Both the position numbers and the translations under genes were made by a program. Below, piece after piece: positions 26,237 to 34,510 of a stretch of 38,187 nucleotides of DNA; position 1 is the first letter of the stretch, and the number at the start of each line of letters is the position of its first letter. The DNA is from Pseudomonas syringae pv. cilantro (GTDB taxonomy: Bacteria > Pseudomonadota > Gammaproteobacteria > Pseudomonadales > Pseudomonadaceae): the NCBI RefSeq assembly GCF_001293775.1, contig NZ_LGLN01000078.1, forward strand, positions 64,034 to 102,220, in the 5' to 3' direction. A model generated the notes under the pieces. It was given only the letters and a program-made list of their open reading frames with translations. It was not told where the DNA came from and ran no database searches.

Positions 26237-27130
26237 GATCATTTCTCTGACTTTCGAGGTCAGGTGGTCAAAAGCGAATGGCTTGGTGATCAATTGCATA
26301 CCGGTTTCAAGAAAGCCTGCCCGCACGGCGGCATGCTCGGCATAGCCGGTAATGAACAGCACCTTCAGCTCTGGCCGCAACTGGCGGGCGATTTCGGCCA
26401 ATTGTCGGCCGTTCATGCCCGGTAGTCCCACGTCACTGATCAGCAGATCGATGCGCTGCCCCGACTCGAGAATAGGCACCGCACCGGGCGCATCACTCGC
26501 TTCGATGAAGGCATAGCCCAGTTCACTCAGCACCTCACTGACCAGCGCGCGAACGGCCGAGTCATCTTCGACGATCAAAACGGTTTCGCCGTCTTCAGCG
26601 TGAATCGCGTGGCTCTGGAAGCTCTGCTCATCATCGTTCTGCAAGCCTTGAAAGCGCGGCAGAAACAATTGCACCGTGGTGCCTTGACCGACTTCACTGC
26701 TGATCGACACATGGCCGTGTGATTGTTTGCTGAAGCCATAGATCATCGACAGACCGAGGCCGGTGCCTTGGCCAATCGGTTTGGTGGTGAAAAACGGATC
26801 GAATGCCCGGCTGATCACTGCCTCCGGCATGCCGCAGCCGGTGTCAGTTACGCTCAGCACCACGTAATCGCCCGGCAACAGGTTTTCATGGGCATTGGTG
26901 AAGGTCTTGTCCAAGTGCTGGTTGTACGTCTCAACCACCAGCTCGCCGCCCCCCTCGGACATCGCGTCGCGGGCATTGAGCACCAGGTTGAGCAAAGCAT
27001 TTTCCAGCTGGTTGGGGTCGGCCTCGGCGGTCCACAGATCTTCCGCCAAGCGCATCCGCAAACGGATGCTCTCGTTGACGCTGCGGCGCAGCAGCTCATT
27101 CATAGCGTTGACCAGGTGGTTCATGTGCAC
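26228..27130 (-). pseudogene. 3' part of frameshifted PAS-HisKA-HATPase-REC kinase (ATPase plus receiver)
   Basis: This 300-codon frame encodes the rest of the kinase that begins at 28262. It starts in mid-domain with VHMNHLVNAMNELLRRSV, then has the ATPase N-box LLNLVLNARDAM, G1 DTGCGM, the F-box FDPFFTTK and G2 GTGLGLS, followed by a receiver with acceptor aspartate in LLISDVGLPGMNG and the TGYAEHA motif. On its own it lacks the phospho-accepting histidine. Removing one base at 27132-27134 joins it to the upstream frame as a single 677-residue kinase. Whether the break is real, a sequencing error, or overcome by restart at the GTG (27130) or ATG (27124) cannot be decided from sequence. Confidence 0.85.
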
Positions 27131-28262
27131 CGGGTTTGGAGTCCAGCGACTGGCGACGCGAGAATGCCAGCAAGCGATGGGTGAGGTCGGCAGCGCGGTT
27201 GGCTGACGTCACGCCCAGATCGATCAGGCCTTCCAGTTCCTGCACCTGGCCGCGCGCCACACGCCTTCTGATCAGCTCAAGACTGCCAATGATGCCGGTC
27301 AGCATATTGTTGAAATCATGGGCGATGCCGCCAGTCAACTGACCGACCGCCTCCATTTTCTGCGACTGGCGCAGCACTTCTTCCTTATGACGCAGCTGGG
27401 CAGTGCGTTCTTCGACCTGCTGCTCGAGGGTCTCGTTGAGGCGACGCAGCTGCGATTCTGCCTGTTTGCGTTCGGTGATGTCTGACGTGACACCCGCCAT
27501 CGAGCTGACCATGTCGTGATTATTGCGAATCGCACGGGCACGCACATCCACCCAATTGAGGGAGCCGTCAGGCCACACGTTGCGGTATTCGATGATGAAA
27601 TCGACGCCGGAATCCAGGCTGCGCTGCAGTGCGGATTGCATGCGTGGCTGATCTTCGGAATAGACGATGGACAGCCAGTCGCCATAATTGAATTCTGCCT
27701 GTTCATCCAGACCGAAATGCGCCTTGGTGATGGCGGAGCAGTTGAGTTTCAGATTTTCCGCCTGCAATTGCCACGAGCCGAGACGTCCGGCTTTCAGTGC
27801 GTTCTGCAGGCTGCGTTCGCTTTCATGCAGGTCTTCGATTCGGCCCCGGGCCTCATACTGCCGCCTGCGGCCACGCACTGCAGTCGTCACCAGGCTGACC
27901 AGGGTGACCGGATGAAACGGGCGCTCCAGAAAGGTTACGTTGCCCAGTAGAGTGCCCAAACGAGCGGACAGATTATGTTCCGGGCCGCCATGATGCGTGA
28001 GCAGAACAATAGGCAGGTCAGACCAGGCCGGTTGTTGCGACAGTAAATCAAGTAGCGGGTTGATGTCGCCATTTTGCAGTGCCTCATCGGCGATGATCGC
28101 AAGGCCTGCTCCGGCAGCCAGCTCTTTGACCAGCGCCGTCAGGTCACTGACCACGGCTGCCGGGAAACCTGCTTCATCGAGTATCCGCTGGGCAATCTGA
28201 TTGTCTCGCCCTCTGGGGGCGAAGATGATTGCACGCTCGGACAGCTGGCCCGGAATACTCAC
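27096..28262 (-). pseudogene. 5' part of frameshifted hybrid kinase coupled to KaiC (degenerate REC, PAS, HisKA)
   Basis: A 388-codon frame. Residues about 9-130 resemble a receiver whose acidic pair is gone (IIFAPRGRD), with only IIADEAL at the acceptor strand. A PAS/PAC domain follows (about 150-268, ending DITERKQAES), then coiled coil and HisKA with H315 in GGIAHDFNN. After RRQSLDSKP (residue 377) the frame reads 11 unrelated residues and stops, while the expected continuation VHMNHLV is in another frame. The start is a GTG at 28262 overlapping the KaiC stop codon (GTGA), so it is translationally coupled to kaiC. It should be read together with 26228-27130 as one broken gene. Confidence 0.87.
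27132..27134 (-). other. Single-base frameshift site in KaiC-linked kinase
   Basis: The minus strand reads TCC AAA CCC GGT GCA, where the uninterrupted gene would read AAA CCG GTG CAC ATG. One extra C in the three-C run (GGG at 27132-27134 on the plus strand) accounts for the break. No other disruption is seen in either half. Confidence 0.8.
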
Positions 28263-29743
28263 AAGTCTTCATCCACCAGAAGTGGCTTTTTGTCGCCCAG
28301 GTAGGTGGGGATACCGCCCAAAACGCCTTGGAACGCATCCAGCGGCTCGCCGATGGTCAGCCCGGTCGAGCTGATGCGGTATTCGCAGATGGTCGATTCG
28401 TGAGTGCCGGTCCGCTTCTTGATAATCGACACGGCACGGCGCACCTGGCCCTGTGCCTCGAAGTAGCGCAGCAGGATGACGCTGTCGGCGAGGTAGGTGA
28501 TATCGACCGGAGAACGCATGTCGCCCACCAGCCCGTGCTGGGCGACGGTGATGAATGTCGACGCGCCCTGACGATTGAGGTAGAGCAGCAGCTCATGCAT
28601 GTGTAGCACCAGCGCGCTTTCTTCCGGCATTGCTGCCTGATAGCCATTGATGCTGTCGATGATCACCGTCTTGATCTGTTTGCGGTCCACCGCACGGCGT
28701 ACGCGGTGCGCGAACTCGCCGGGTGACAGCTCCGCTGCGTCGATCTGCTCGATCACCAGATTGCCGGTGCTCTGCAGTGCACGAAGGTCAATGCCGAGCT
28801 TGAGCATGCGCTCGAACAGCAGGCCCATTTCTTCATCGAAAATGAACAAGCCGACGCGCTCGCCGCGTGCCACCGCCTGCACCGCAAACACCAGCGATAT
28901 AAGCGACTTGCCGGTGCCGGCCGGGCCGAGGATCAAGGTGCTCGAGCCGCTTTCAATGCCGCCGCCCAGCAAGCTGTCCAGCCCCGCAATGCCGCTGCTC
29001 ATCTGCGTGCGCGGGAAATCAGAGCGGTATTCGGCCGCGATCAGGCGCGGGAACACATGAATGCCATCCTCGGCAATGGTGAAGTCGTGATAACCGCCGC
29101 GGTACTTCTGGCCACGGTATTTGACGATCTTCACGCGCCTGCGCTCGGCGCCGTAGGTTGGCGTGAGCGATTCGAGGCGGATCACCCCGTGGGCGACGCT
29201 GTGTACGGTCTTGTCGAGCGCTTCGGTGGTCAGGTCATCCAGCAGCAGTACCGTCGCGTTGTAGCGGGTGAAGTAATGCTTGATAGCCAGAATCTGCCGA
29301 CGATAACGCAGGGAACTTTGCGCCAGCAGGCGGATTTCCGACAGGCTGTCGATCACCACCCGTGATGGCTTGACGCGCTCGACCACTTCGAAGATGTTGC
29401 GCGTCGCTTCGCCAAGTTCCAGGTCCGAGGAATAGAGCAGGCTTTGATGATGATCGCCGTCGAGCAGATTCTCAGGCGGGGTCAGCTCGAAAATATTGAT
29501 TTCGTCCGCCAGTTCCCAGCCGTGCGACGCTGCGCCTTCGCGCAGCTCATGCTCGGTCTCGGACAGGGTGATGTACAACGACACTTCACCCAGGTTTGCT
29601 CCTGCCTGGAGAAACTGAAGTGCTACGGTTGTCTTGCCGGTTCCGGGTTCGCCTTCGAGAAGGAAAACATGATTGCGTGAAAGACCACCTGAAAGGATGT
29701 CGTCCAGACCTTCAATCCCGGTTGCCGCTTTTGACGTATTCAA
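28259..29743 (-). CDS. KaiC-family double-domain ATPase
   Basis: A 494-residue protein with two RecA-like KaiC domains, CI (about 1-240) and CII (about 245-494). Walker A motifs are GEPGTGKTT (31-39) and GPAGTGKSL (273-281); Walker B strands are VVIDSL and TVIIDSIN. The cyanobacterial glutamate pair is S61-E62 in CI and D303-E304 (then E305) in CII. By alignment from memory the S431/T432 phosphosites correspond to T416/Y417 in DITYLAD. The C-terminal tail is shorter than in Synechococcus KaiC (494 versus 519 residues), where KaiA binds. It has a TTG start with GAGGG 6-7 bases upstream. No kaiA or kaiB is in the window. Coupled translation with the downstream kinase gene suggests a KaiC-kinase signalling pair. 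Confidence 0.92.
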   Translation of the reverse strand: MNTSKAATGIEGLDDILSGGLSRNHVFLLEGEPGTGKTTVALQFLQAGANLGEVSLYITLSETEHELREGAASHGWELADEINIFELTPPENLLDGDHHQSLLYSSDLELGEATRNIFEVVERVKPSRVVIDSLSEIRLLAQSSLRYRRQILAIKHYFTRYNATVLLLDDLTTEALDKTVHSVAHGVIRLESLTPTYGAERRRVKIVKYRGQKYRGGYHDFTIAEDGIHVFPRLIAAEYRSDFPRTQMSSGIAGLDSLLGGGIESGSSTLILGPAGTGKSLISLVFAVQAVARGERVGLFIFDEEMGLLFERMLKLGIDLRALQSTGNLVIEQIDAAELSPGEFAHRVRRAVDRKQIKTVIIDSINGYQAAMPEESALVLHMHELLLYLNRQGASTFITVAQHGLVGDMRSPVDITYLADSVILLRYFEAQGQVRRAVSIIKKRTGTHESTICEYRISSTGLTIGEPLDAFQGVLGGIPTYLGDKKPLLVDEDL

Positions 29744-29944
29744 GTATCGCCCTCTGATAACCCATGTAGGTTTTGATGCTGCCTAATACTGGACCGCCCC
29801 AAAATCTCGCGGTTCACACTATTTGTGGTGGGATTCGCGGATATAGCCATCCAAATGAGTGGCTTAGGGTTTTGAAAAAGTCGTTTCAGTCGGCTTACGG
29901 TATTTATTTATCTATTGTTATAGTTCTGCTTCCGGATTTTGAAC

Positions 29945-30775
29945 ATGTCTGAGGATAACGCGGTGTCCGAATACCAGGCCTTCAAGGTCGAACTGGCCGA
30001 CAGCATTGCCCATGTGCAGATCAACAGGCCCGATAAGGTCAATGCCATGAACGCGGCGTTCTGGTCGGAAATCCTCGAGATATTCGACTGGATAGAACAT
30101 AACGACGAGGTGCGCGTCGTGGTGCTGAGCGGTGCGGGCAAGCATTTTTCCTCAGGTATCGACCTGGCGTTGCTGGCCTCGGTCGCCGGCCAGATGGGCG
30201 AAGACGCAGGCCGCAATGCGCGACTGCTCAGACGCAAGATTCTCGACATGCAGGCCTCGTTCACCACAGTCGACCGTTGTCGCAAGCCGGTACTGGCTGC
30301 GATTCAGGGCTATTGCCTGGGCGGCGCCATTGACCTGATTTCGGCGTGTGATATGCGCTACGCGGCGGCCGACGCGCAGTTTGCAATCCGCGAAATCGAC
30401 ATGGGCATGGCGGCCGATGTAGGCACTTTGCAGCGTTTGCCGAAAATCATCGGTGACGGCATGCTGCGTGAACTGGCCTACACCGGACGCACGGTCGGCG
30501 CCGAGGAGGCGCAGCGCATCGGGCTGGTCAATCGCACCTTCGATGATCCTGCGAGTCTGTTGGAAGGTGTGTTTGCGCTGGCGCGGGACATCGCGGGCAA
30601 GTCGCCGATCGCCATCGAGGGCACCAAGCAGATGATCAGCTATATGCGTGATCACCGGGTCGAGGACGGGCTTGAGCACGTTGCCCTCTGGAACGCCGCC
30701 ATGTTGCAATCACCCGATCTGAAGCTGGCGATGGTTGCGCACATGAGCAAGCAGAAGCCGATATTCGAAAATTGA
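29945..30775 (+). CDS. Enoyl-CoA hydratase/isomerase family, delta(3,5)-delta(2,4)-dienoyl-CoA isomerase-like
   Basis: A 276-residue crotonase. The oxyanion-hole regions are HFSSGIDL and GYCLGGAID. The three acidic residues of the mammalian dienoyl-CoA isomerase ECH1 (Asp176, Glu196, Asp204) are matched with the same spacing by D130, E150 and D158 in GGAID, IREID and AADVG. The run AADVGTLQRLPK is characteristic of that subgroup. It likely helps degrade unsaturated fatty acids with odd-position double bonds. The ATG at 29945 is preferred to a TTG six bases earlier; the ribosome-binding site is weak. nudC follows in the same direction after a 39-bp gap. Confidence 0.88.
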   Translation: MSEDNAVSEYQAFKVELADSIAHVQINRPDKVNAMNAAFWSEILEIFDWIEHNDEVRVVVLSGAGKHFSSGIDLALLASVAGQMGEDAGRNARLLRRKILDMQASFTTVDRCRKPVLAAIQGYCLGGAIDLISACDMRYAAADAQFAIREIDMGMAADVGTLQRLPKIIGDGMLRELAYTGRTVGAEEAQRIGLVNRTFDDPASLLEGVFALARDIAGKSPIAIEGTKQMISYMRDHRVEDGLEHVALWNAAMLQSPDLKLAMVAHMSKQKPIFEN

Positions 30776-30814
30776 TACAGCACGATGCTTGTGCGCAGAC
30801 AAAGGAGTTTTTCC

Positions 30815-31651
30815 ATGACGCGCCCGGTGCGTTGGACAACAGCAGTTCTGGATATCGAGGCTGAAGGAGGCTTGGCCGTGGTCCACAGCGATCAGGGCTT
30901 CCTGCTGGACAGCAACGGGGTGATGTTCCCCAGAGCCTGGCTGAACGGTCTGGGTCTGCCGGTGCAGAGTGAGCACGGCATTGGCCATCTGGACGGCGAA
31001 CCCGTGTATCTGCTGGTGCTGGAAGGGCCGGCCGACGTCGAGGGCTGTACCTGGCAGGGCCTGCGCCAGTTCATGATGGAGGGCGACTTCGCAGTGTTCC
31101 AGATGCTCGGTTATGCCGCGCAGGTCAGCACCTGGGCCAGGGAGCATCGCTTTTGTGGCGCCTGCGGTCGGCCAACGGTGCAGATCCCCGGTGAGCGGGC
31201 AATGTACTGCGAGCACGACAAGCTGCGACTGTATCCGCGTATTTCCCCCAGCATGATTGTACTGGTGACCAGAGGCGACGAAATCCTGCTGGCCCGTTCG
31301 CCGCGCTTCGTCACCGGTATGTACAGCGCGCTGGCCGGTTTTGTCGAACCGGGCGAGTCAGCGGAAGACTGCGTACACCGTGAAGTGATGGAAGAGGTGC
31401 AGGTCAGAATCAAGAACCTGAAATACCTGGGAAGCCAGTGCTGGCCGTTCCCGCATTCGATGATGCTGGGCTTTCATGCCGAATACGACAGCGGCGACAT
31501 CGTGCCGCAGGCGGAAGAGATCGAAGACGCGCGCTGGTTTCATGTCAATGATCTGCCAGCCTTGCCGGCCAATCGCTCCATTGCGCGCTATCTGATCGAA
31601 GCGCATCTGTCGCAGCGCTCAGGCGCCGCCGAACCAGTGTTGCCAGGCTAG
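30815..31651 (+). CDS. nudC: NAD(+)/NADH diphosphatase NudC
   Basis: A 278-residue Nudix enzyme that hydrolyses NADH to NMNH and AMP and, in Escherichia coli, also removes NAD caps from RNA. The Nudix box starts at G175 and includes E181, R189, E190, E193 and E194, but the late glycine is Q196. The NudC signature appears as SQCWPFP (207-213) where E. coli has SQPWPFP. In the zinc ribbon C114, C117 and C132 are present, but the fourth ligand is D135 instead of Cys. The start at 30815 has AAAGGAG about 8 bases upstream. The 3' end overlaps the opposing TauE gene by 33 bp. Confidence 0.93.
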   Translation: MTRPVRWTTAVLDIEAEGGLAVVHSDQGFLLDSNGVMFPRAWLNGLGLPVQSEHGIGHLDGEPVYLLVLEGPADVEGCTWQGLRQFMMEGDFAVFQMLGYAAQVSTWAREHRFCGACGRPTVQIPGERAMYCEHDKLRLYPRISPSMIVLVTRGDEILLARSPRFVTGMYSALAGFVEPGESAEDCVHREVMEEVQVRIKNLKYLGSQCWPFPHSMMLGFHAEYDSGDIVPQAEEIEDARWFHVNDLPALPANRSIARYLIEAHLSQRSGAAEPVLPG

Positions 31652-32386
31652 GCGCACGGTCAGCCCCAGCACGACGGTGATGAACACCGGGCGGATGAAT
31701 TTGGCACCGCCCTTTATCGCGGTTCCTGCGCCAAAATACGCACCGAGCATCACGGCCAGGCCCATGCTGAGGCCGATGATGTAATCCACCTGACCGGAAA
31801 ACATGAACACCGATAGCGCCACGGCATTGCTGACGAAGTTCATGCTGCGCGCCACACCGCTGGCCTTGACCAGATCCACCGGGTAGAGCAGCAGGGTGCT
31901 GACCGTCCAGAACGCCCCGGTGCCTGGTCCGGCAACGCCGTCGTAAAAACCCAGCCCCAGCCCCTGAGGTAACTGCCATTTCTTTCTGATGGGGGCGTCG
32001 CTGTCCAGCGGAGCCTTGGGCGTGCCGCCAAACAGCAGGTACAGGCCGCAGCCGAACACAATCACCGGCAGCATCTGGTTCAGCCATTCGGCAGGCAGGT
32101 AATGAGCAATGGCTGCGCCTACGGCGGTACCGATCACGGCATGCAGCCACTGGCGTGGATGAAACAGTTTGCGCCGGTAGAAGGTGAAGCTGGCGGTTGC
32201 CGAACCGAAGGTCGAACTGAGCTTGTTGGTCCCCAGCACCAGATGCGGTGGCAGCCCGGCCGTCATCAATGCGGGCGTGGTGAGCAATCCACCGCCGCCG
32301 GCTATGGCGTCGATGAAGCCCGCTAAAAAGGCCACCACCGCGAGGATGGCGAGGGTGGTCAGGTCGACGCTGAGTTCAAAAGGCAT
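31619..32386 (-). CDS. TauE/SafE-family membrane permease
   Basis: A 255-residue integral membrane protein with about seven to eight hydrophobic segments and the family motif FIDAIAGGGGLLTTPAL near the N-terminus, plus GTNKLSS and a second-half GPGTGAF. TauE/SafE proteins are thought to export sulfite or organosulfonates, but many members are uncharacterised. The frame is open to 32590, but that extension is non-homologous and overlaps the next gene, so the ATG at 32386 (MPFELSVDLTT) is chosen; its ribosome-binding site is poor. The C-terminus overlaps nudC by 33 bp in the convergent orientation. Confidence 0.88.
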   Translation of the reverse strand: MPFELSVDLTTLAILAVVAFLAGFIDAIAGGGGLLTTPALMTAGLPPHLVLGTNKLSSTFGSATASFTFYRRKLFHPRQWLHAVIGTAVGAAIAHYLPAEWLNQMLPVIVFGCGLYLLFGGTPKAPLDSDAPIRKKWQLPQGLGLGFYDGVAGPGTGAFWTVSTLLLYPVDLVKASGVARSMNFVSNAVALSVFMFSGQVDYIIGLSMGLAVMLGAYFGAGTAIKGGAKFIRPVFITVVLGLTVRLAWQHWFGGA

Positions 32387-32474
32387 GACAAGAGGGCTTA
32401 TAGAGAGAGCGGCAGAGGGCGGCAGGACTGCCCGAATGTCGCGCATTCTACCCCTCGTCAGCGCTCTCAGGAAG

Positions 32475-33626
32475 TCAGATATCTGCCAGTGCGACCCAAC
32501 GCTGCTCCGCTGCAGCAAGGCGTATGGCCGTTGCCAGACGCTCGATCTGCCAGGCCTCTTCGAAGTCCGGCCCATGGCTGCCCGAGCCACAGACCGCCTG
32601 AATCAACGCCTGTACCTCAAGCGCCTTGAGCTCGTTGTAGCCCAACTGATGACCGGGTGCCGGGCAGAAGGCGGCATAACCAGGCTGGGCCGGGCCCGCC
32701 AGCAGCCGCTGAAAACCATCGCGACCCGGTGCGCCCGCCCGGTACACGCGCAATTCGTTCAAGCGCTCCTGGTCAAACGCCAGCGTGCCGCGAGTGCCGC
32801 TGATTTCGAAGCTCAGGTGGTTTTTGTAGCCGTGCTTGAGCCAGCTGCTGCTGAACGTCCCGCGCGCGCCGTTGGCGAAACGCAGCAGCGCATGGGTCTG
32901 ATCGTCGACGGCGATGGCGCGCATTTCGGAACTGCCCGAACTGGCAGGACGCTGACGATGTACGGTACTGCAATCGGCGCAGACGGTTTCGACGTCGCCA
33001 AGCAGATAACGCGCCATACCCAACAGATGACTGCCCAGATCAGCCAGGGCGCCGCCCGCGTGCGCGGCATCGCAACGCCATGACCAGGGTGATGCCGGGT
33101 TGCCCATGAAGTCTTCGCTGAATTCACCCTGAAAGCTGACGATCTCGCCCAGTTCGCCCGCATCGATCATGTCTCTGGCCAGGGCGATCATCGGGTTGTG
33201 CTGATAGTTGTAACCAACCTTTGTCACCACCCCGGCCGCTTTGGCACTACGGTGCATTTCATAGGCCTGCGCCAGACTGACCGCCAGCGGCTTTTCACAG
33301 TAAACCGCTTTGCCTGCAGCGATGGCGGCCATGGCCATGGGGTAGTGCAGGTGGTTGGGCGTGGTGATCGCGACGATCTGCACCTGCGGGTCGTTGATCA
33401 ACTGCTGCCAGTCGGCATGGCTGCGATCGAAGCCCCATGCCTGCGCACACTGTTCGGCTCGCACATGGTCGGCGTCGGCCAGCGCAACGAGGCGAATGCG
33501 GGCCGGCAATTCCAGAGCCGCGTTGGCATTGCCAAACGCAAGCGCATGGGCACGGCCCATGAAACCTGTGCCGATCAGGCCCATGCCGAGTTCCGGTATA
33601 GCAACAGATGGGTGGTGTTCCCGCAT
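32475..33626 (-). CDS. Gfo/Idh/MocA-family oxidoreductase
   Basis: A 383-residue NAD(P)-dependent sugar or inositol-type dehydrogenase. The N-terminal Rossmann motif is GLIGTGFMGRAHALAF; the EKP motif with the conserved lysine is in YCEKPLAVS; the C-terminal domain has the helix DLGSHLLGMARYLLG. The substrate cannot be told. The ATG at 33626 has GGAG 7 bases upstream and is preferred to a TTG four codons earlier. The 93-bp upstream gap is AT-rich and carries two similar palindromes that look like operators. No transporter or isomerase gene accompanies it here, unlike most inositol or sugar loci. Confidence 0.91.
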   Translation of the reverse strand: MREHHPSVAIPELGMGLIGTGFMGRAHALAFGNANAALELPARIRLVALADADHVRAEQCAQAWGFDRSHADWQQLINDPQVQIVAITTPNHLHYPMAMAAIAAGKAVYCEKPLAVSLAQAYEMHRSAKAAGVVTKVGYNYQHNPMIALARDMIDAGELGEIVSFQGEFSEDFMGNPASPWSWRCDAAHAGGALADLGSHLLGMARYLLGDVETVCADCSTVHRQRPASSGSSEMRAIAVDDQTHALLRFANGARGTFSSSWLKHGYKNHLSFEISGTRGTLAFDQERLNELRVYRAGAPGRDGFQRLLAGPAQPGYAAFCPAPGHQLGYNELKALEVQALIQAVCGSGSHGPDFEEAWQIERLATAIRLAAAEQRWVALADI

Positions 33627-33656
33627 GACAGTCTCCAAAGAGGATTGTTGTTATGC

Positions 33657-33699
33657 GGAAAATATATTCCAAATAAAAAATAAATGGAAAATTAATTCA
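33657..33699 (-). promoter_or_regulatory. Two similar operator-like palindromes upstream of Gfo/Idh/MocA gene
   Basis: GGAAAATATATTCC (33657-33670) pairs at 6 of 7 positions with itself. GGAAAATTAATTCA (33686-33699) matches it at 11 of 14 positions. They are 29 bp apart, close to three helical turns, and the nearer one begins 31 bp before the start codon. Tandem palindromes of this size fit a dimeric repressor site of LacI, GntR or similar type, which is inference; no regulator gene is adjacent. Confidence 0.4.
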
Positions 33700-33719
33700 T
33701 TGTTTCGACGAACTATCAG

Positions 33720-34487
33720 TCAGGACAGAAACCCGCCATCCACATTCAATGCCACACCTGTGGTGTAGCTGGACGCTTCGCTCGCGAGATACAGCACGGC
33801 GCCAGCCATTTCACTGGGTGCTGCAACACGCTTCAGCGGGATTTGCGAAAGGGCGAGATTGAGGATCGCATCGTTCTTGACCAGCGCCGAGGCAAATCTG
33901 GTATCGGTCAGGCCGGGCAACAAGGCATTGCAGCGAATACCGAACTCCGCACATTCCTTGGCAAACACCTTGGTCATGTTGACCACTGCCGCTTTGGTCA
34001 TCGAGTAGACACCCTGATAAGCACCTGGCGACACCGCGTTGATCGATGCAACATTGATGATGCTGCCACCACCACTTTCCCGCATCAGCTTGCCTGCCTC
34101 CACGGACATGAAGAAATAACCGCGAATGTTCACGTCGACGGTCTTCTGGAACGCACTGAGGTCGGTGTCCAGCACGTTGCAGAATTGCGGGTTGGTGGCG
34201 GCGTTGTTGACCAGAATGTCCAGGCGGCCGAATTGCTGGCGAACCTGCGCAAACACATTGGTGATCTGTTCCATCTCACCGATGTGGCAGGCCAGCGCTG
34301 TGGCCTGGCCGCCCTCGGCAACGATTGCGTCGGCCACCGCCTGGCAGCCGTCGAACTTGCGGCTTGAAACAATGACGTGTGCACCTTGCCGGGCCAGCAG
34401 TCTGGCAATGGCTTCGCCGATGCCACGGCTGGCGCCGGAAACGAAAGCGATCTTGCCGTCGAGGTCGAAAAGCTGGGTTCTGGACAT
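33720..34487 (-). CDS. SDR-family oxidoreductase (classical YxxxK)
   Basis: A 255-residue classical short-chain dehydrogenase. Coenzyme motif SGASRGIG (17-24), NNAA (94-97), N120, S148, and the YSMTK pair Y161/K165 are all present, and the C-terminus ends in DGGFLS. The start at 34487 has AGGA about 7 bases upstream; the longer frame from 34514 would overlap the next gene. It follows the APH-like kinase gene by 23 bp on the same strand, so the two are co-transcribed. With that kinase it probably acts on a hydroxyacyl or 3-oxoacyl intermediate, which is inference from pairing. Confidence 0.92.
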   Translation of the reverse strand: MSRTQLFDLDGKIAFVSGASRGIGEAIARLLARQGAHVIVSSRKFDGCQAVADAIVAEGGQATALACHIGEMEQITNVFAQVRQQFGRLDILVNNAATNPQFCNVLDTDLSAFQKTVDVNIRGYFFMSVEAGKLMRESGGGSIINVASINAVSPGAYQGVYSMTKAAVVNMTKVFAKECAEFGIRCNALLPGLTDTRFASALVKNDAILNLALSQIPLKRVAAPSEMAGAVLYLASEASSYTTGVALNVDGGFLS

Positions 34488-34510
34488 TTCAGTTCCTGAT
34501 CTTGGCGCCA

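Noticed and set aside
27096..27134. Programmed +1 frameshift as the main explanation for the split kinase
   Set aside because: The CCC-G context is only weakly suggestive and there is no stimulatory element; a mutation or sequencing error is simpler.
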